64,000 bases of DNA from Streptomyces lavendofoliae (GTDB lineage: Bacteria; Actinomycetota; Actinomycetes; Streptomycetales; Streptomycetaceae): contig NZ_BMTP01000003.1 of NCBI RefSeq assembly GCF_014649735.1, positions 372,001 to 436,000 on the forward strand, given 5' to 3'. The notes under the pieces were generated by a model, which made no database searches, was not told the DNA's origin, and saw only the letters and a list, made by a program, of their open reading frames with translations. Of the stretch, positions 61,665 to 64,000 are shown piece by piece. Positions within the stretch are counted from its first letter, which is position 1. Each line of letters opens with the position of its first letter. The translations under genes were made by a program, and so were the position numbers.

Positions 61665-61718
61665 GTGTTTCAGCTGTCGGGGTGGCGGGATTTGAACCCA
61701 CGACCTCTTCGTCCCGAA
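61660..61718. repeat. attR (59-bp direct repeat within tRNA-Pro)
   Basis: Identical to 46964-47022. It supplies the 3' 42 nt of the tRNA, so the element restores a functional gene on integration. Confidence 0.93.
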
Positions 61719-61750
61719 CGAAGCGCGCTGCCAAGCTGCGCTACACCCCG
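61677..61750 (-). tRNA. tRNA-Pro (anticodon CGG)
   Basis: 74-nt cloverleaf: acceptor CGGGGTG / CACCCCG with discriminator A, D-arm GCGC...GCGC, anticodon stem CTTCG/CGAAG with loop TTCGGGA (anticodon CGG), T-arm GTGGG/CCCGC with TTCAAAT. No encoded CCA. It is the integration target of the element. Confidence 0.95.
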
Positions 61751-61858
61751 ATGTCGCCGTGTGTCCCGGCGACGTCGTTTACTTTAGCCCACCGGCGCCC
61801 GGAGACGAAATCCGATTCCCGGGGGCCCGGAAGCTGGGCTTGATCCGTTCCAGGCCGA

Positions 61859-62083
61859 TCAGGCGAGGGCCGGGGCGTAGAAGAGGGGGCCCGCCCATGA
61901 CCACGGCGCGGGCGCCAGGACGCCGGCGTAGCCGTGGGTGGCGACGTCGGGAAAGGGGTACGGGCAGCCGGCCGGGGTGCCGGTCATGGAGAAGGCGGCC
62001 GCGTCGTCCACGAGCAGCGGGTTGCTCTCGATCGTGAAGGAGCTGAGCGCCCGGCCCGGGCTGCCCGGCGCCGGGTCGATCAC
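61859..62083 (-). CDS. Short hypothetical protein or gene remnant
   Basis: 74 residues from GTG 62083 with strong Streptomyces codon bias: FTIESNPLLVDDAAAFSMTG, TPAGCPYPFPDVATHGYAG. Upstream sequence to 62219 stays GC3-rich without a clear start, so this may be the 3' part of a damaged gene. No family recognised. Confidence 0.4.
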   Translation of the reverse strand: MIDPAPGSPGRALSSFTIESNPLLVDDAAAFSMTGTPAGCPYPFPDVATHGYAGVLAPAPWSWAGPLFYAPALA

Positions 62084-62219
62084 GACGCCCGTGACGCCGC
62101 CGCCGCTATCAGGACGCGCAGGACGGCGGCGTCCGGACGGCGGACCGGCGGGACGACCGCCGATGCGGGACCATGCGGCGAAGACGGGGCCGTCCTCACC
62201 CCACGGGACGGGTGAGCGA

Positions 62220-63158
62220 TCAGTCCCGGGGGGTCAGGGTCAGCAGCGTGGCCTCGGGCGGGCAGGCGAACCGGACGGGGGTGTAGCGGTTGGTGCCGCA
62301 GCCCGCCGAGACGTGGAGGTACGCCGTGTTCCCCCCGGCGCGGTGCGTCGACAGGCCCTTCACGCGGTCGGTGTCCAGGTCGCAGTTGGTGACCAGCGCC
62401 CCGTAGAAGGGGACGCACAGCTGCCCGCCGTGGGTGTGGCCGGCCAGGATCAGGGGGTAGCCGTCGGCGGTGAACGCGTCCAGGGAGCGCAGGTACGGGG
62501 CGTGGACGACGGCCAGCGACAGGTCGGCGTCCGGCTCGGGGCCGCCGGCGACCCGGTCGTACCGGTCCCGCTTGATGTGCGGGTCGTCCAGGCCGGTGAA
62601 CGCCAGTTCCAGGCCCTCCAGCTTGAGGCGTCCGCGCGTGTTGGTGAGGTTGACCCAGCCCGCCGTGTCGAAGGCGTCGCGGATGTCCTCCCACGGGTTG
62701 TGCACGGCTCCCACGGCCGGCGCGTTGCCGTTCAGCCCGTGCCGTCCCTGGGCCTTCTCGATCAGGTAGCGGGCCGGGTTGCGGAGCTTGGGGCCGTAGT
62801 AGTCGTTCGAACCGAAGACGTACACGCCGGGGAAGTCCATCAGCGGGCCGAGCGCGTCCAGCAGCTCCGGTACGCCGTTCGGGTCCGAGAGGTTGTCACC
62901 GGTGTTCACCACGAAGTCGGGGCGCAGTCCCGCCAGGGACTGGAGCCACGCCCGCTTCTTGCGCTGTCCGCTCACCATGTGGACGTCCGACACCTGGAGC
63001 ATCCGCAACGGCCGCGTGCCGCTCGGCAGTACGGGGACGGTGATCCGGCGGAGGCGGAACGAGCGGGCCTCGAACCCGGCGGCGTAGGCCAGGCCGGCCG
63101 CGCCGACCGCTGCGATTCCTGCGGTGACTTTCAGGGGAACTCCGTATCGCGCGCGCAT
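62220..63158 (-). CDS. Calcineurin-like metallophosphoesterase, membrane-anchored
   Basis: 312 residues from ATG 63158. N-terminal TM helix (VTAGIAAVGAAGLAYAAGF), then metal motifs MLQVSDVHM, VVNTGDNLSDP, VFGSNDYYG, VVHAPY and LAGHTHGGQLCVP. It is the YaeI/YkuE-like group (phosphodiesterases acting near the membrane). Divergent from the GatB/YqeY gene. Confidence 0.93.
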   Translation of the reverse strand: MRARYGVPLKVTAGIAAVGAAGLAYAAGFEARSFRLRRITVPVLPSGTRPLRMLQVSDVHMVSGQRKKRAWLQSLAGLRPDFVVNTGDNLSDPNGVPELLDALGPLMDFPGVYVFGSNDYYGPKLRNPARYLIEKAQGRHGLNGNAPAVGAVHNPWEDIRDAFDTAGWVNLTNTRGRLKLEGLELAFTGLDDPHIKRDRYDRVAGGPEPDADLSLAVVHAPYLRSLDAFTADGYPLILAGHTHGGQLCVPFYGALVTNCDLDTDRVKGLSTHRAGGNTAYLHVSAGCGTNRYTPVRFACPPEATLLTLTPRD

Positions 63159-63236
63159 ACCGCCATCGTCCCAGACCGGCCGCGGCGCGGGAAATGCGCG
63201 GGCGTGCGGGTCATCGCACCTGCCACACTTGTCCGC

Positions 63237-63701
63237 ATGACCACGCTCAAGTCCAAGCTCCAGGAAGACCTCAACGCCGCGATCAAGGAGCGCGACGAGC
63301 TGCGCTCCTCGACCCTCCGGCTGACCCTCTCCGCCATCACCAAGGAGGAGGTCGCGGGCAAGGAGAAGCGCGAGCTCTCCGACGACGAGGTGCAGAAGGT
63401 GATCGCCAAGGAGGCGAAGAAGCGCCGCGAGGCGGCCGAGGCGTTCGCGCAGGGCGGCCGTGCCGAGCAGGCCGAGCGTGAGCGGGCCGAGGGCGTCATC
63501 CTCGACGCGTACCTGCCGCAGCAGCTCGGCGACGACGAGCTGAGGCAGATCGTCGCCCAGGCGGTCGAGGACGCCAAGGCGGCCGGCGCCGAGGGGCCGC
63601 GCGCGATGGGCGCCGTGATGAAGATCGTGAACCCGAAGGTCGCCGGGCGCGCCGAGGGCGGCCGCGTCGCCGCGGCCGTCAAGCAGCAGCTGGCGGGCTG
63701 A
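63237..63701 (+). CDS. GatB/YqeY-domain protein
   Basis: 154 residues from ATG 63237. TTLKSKLQEDLNAAIKERDE, then LRLTLSAITKEEVAGKEKR, EVQKVIAKEAKKRREAAEAF and the tail GAVMKIVNPKVAGRAEGGRV match YqeY, related to the tRNA-interacting tail of GatB amidotransferase. Stand-alone role unknown. Confidence 0.95.
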   Translation: MTTLKSKLQEDLNAAIKERDELRSSTLRLTLSAITKEEVAGKEKRELSDDEVQKVIAKEAKKRREAAEAFAQGGRAEQAERERAEGVILDAYLPQQLGDDELRQIVAQAVEDAKAAGAEGPRAMGAVMKIVNPKVAGRAEGGRVAAAVKQQLAG

Positions 63702-63926
63702 GACCGCAGGACGGCCGCCCCCTCCGGCCCTGGCCTCCGGGTCGCCGCCCCACGGCACGCGCTTCCGGGTCGCCGCCCCACGGCCCCGCCGCCGCGTCGC
63801 CGCCCCGCCCCGCCCCGCCGGCCCCCGGTTCGCCCCGCCGCTCCCGCGCGCACGGGGTACGGGTGCGGGAGCCGGTACGGGGAGTGAGTACGGGCGCGGG
63901 CCCGGTGCCCGCTCGCGGAACGCGGA

Positions 63927-63978
63927 CGAACGAAGGGGGCGCCCCACCGGATCACCGGTGGGGCGCCCCCTTCGTTCG
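63927..63978. terminator. Very strong bidirectional terminator (perfect 24-bp stem)
   Basis: CGAACGAAGGGGGCGCCCCA plus CCGG, a 4-base loop, then the exact complement. It serves the YqeY gene from the left and, from the right, a minus-strand gene that ends at 63980. The rest of 63702-63926 is GC-rich and holds no gene I can support. Confidence 0.9.
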
Positions 63979-63979
63979 C

Positions 63980-64000
63980 TCAGCGTCGGCCGCCGGTGCC
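63980..64000 (-). CDS. Possible 3' end of a minus-strand gene (truncated by window edge)
   Basis: A minus-strand frame GTGGRR-stop ends at 63980, directly against the bidirectional terminator. Too short for identification; inferred from terminator placement. Confidence 0.25.
   Translation of the reverse strand, partial: GTGGRR

Larger units (their letters stand above)
46964..61718. mobile_element. Actinomycete integrative and conjugative element (AICE) in tRNA-Pro(CGG)
   Basis: About 14.7 kb bounded by perfect 59-bp direct repeats (46964-47022 and 61660-61718). The right repeat lies inside an intact tRNA-Pro and the left repeat holds only its 3' part. The right end has, in order, a RepSA-like initiator, excisionase and tyrosine integrase next to the tRNA. 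An FtsK/TraB-type translocase and Spd-type small proteins lie upstream. This is the pSAM2/SLP1-type AICE arrangement: rolling-circle replication plus double-stranded DNA transfer by a septal pump. The left arm carries cargo and IS debris. Confidence 0.92.

Overview
High-GC actinobacterial chromosome, almost certainly Streptomyces or a close relative. Support: G/C at nearly every third codon position, frequent GTG/TTG starts, XRE-DUF5753/DUF397 pairs, a DasR-type operator before a chitinase, a SigE-type ECF sigma factor, and an actinomycete integrative conjugative element (AICE) in a tRNA-Pro gene.

Layout. 1-24 kb is mostly ordinary chromosome: NmrA-type oxidoreductase, NarL-type two-component pair, cytochrome P450, ABC exporter with divergent regulator and a perfect palindromic operator, DAGK-like protein, purA, Ser/Thr kinase, secreted GH19 chitinase, large secreted FG-GAP protein, SRPBCC protein, XRE/DUF397 pair, PrmC-like methyltransferase, MarR/DJ-1 operon, class III aminotransferase with a GntR regulator. 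24.8-34.9 kb is a housekeeping block: YbaB, recR, DUF5063, ask with a likely internal beta-subunit start, an asd paralogue lacking the catalytic cysteine, ECF sigma factor plus membrane partner, SURF1 and an S9 peptidase.

35.2-42.5 kb is the most interesting accessory island. A CRP/FNR regulator is followed by five co-directional, tightly packed genes: class III nucleotidyl-cyclase-like protein, degenerate P-loop/helical-repeat protein, SPFH protein, DUF4407 membrane protein, and a DUF5706/PycTM-like membrane protein. It resembles a Pycsar cyclic-pyrimidine defence system expanded by three extra components. The first two proteins share a 16-residue glycine/phenylalanine motif (C-terminal in one, N-terminal in the other), suggesting homotypic assembly.

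metG and a DUF6177/immunity-like remnant (43-46.8 kb) follow. Then comes a ~14.7-kb AICE (46964-61718) bounded by 59-bp direct repeats that carry the 3' part of tRNA-Pro(CGG). Its core order is regulatory genes, SCO3933-like protein, FtsK/TraB-type DNA pump, Spd-type small membrane proteins, RepSA initiator, excisionase and tyrosine integrase. Its left arm carries cargo: an AT-richer HTH-HNH protein, a DUF1963 protein, IS5-family remnants and a long palindrome. GTCTAG-N4-CTAGAC operators recur before the element's main transcription units. The window ends with a metallophosphoesterase, a GatB/YqeY protein and a very strong bidirectional terminator.
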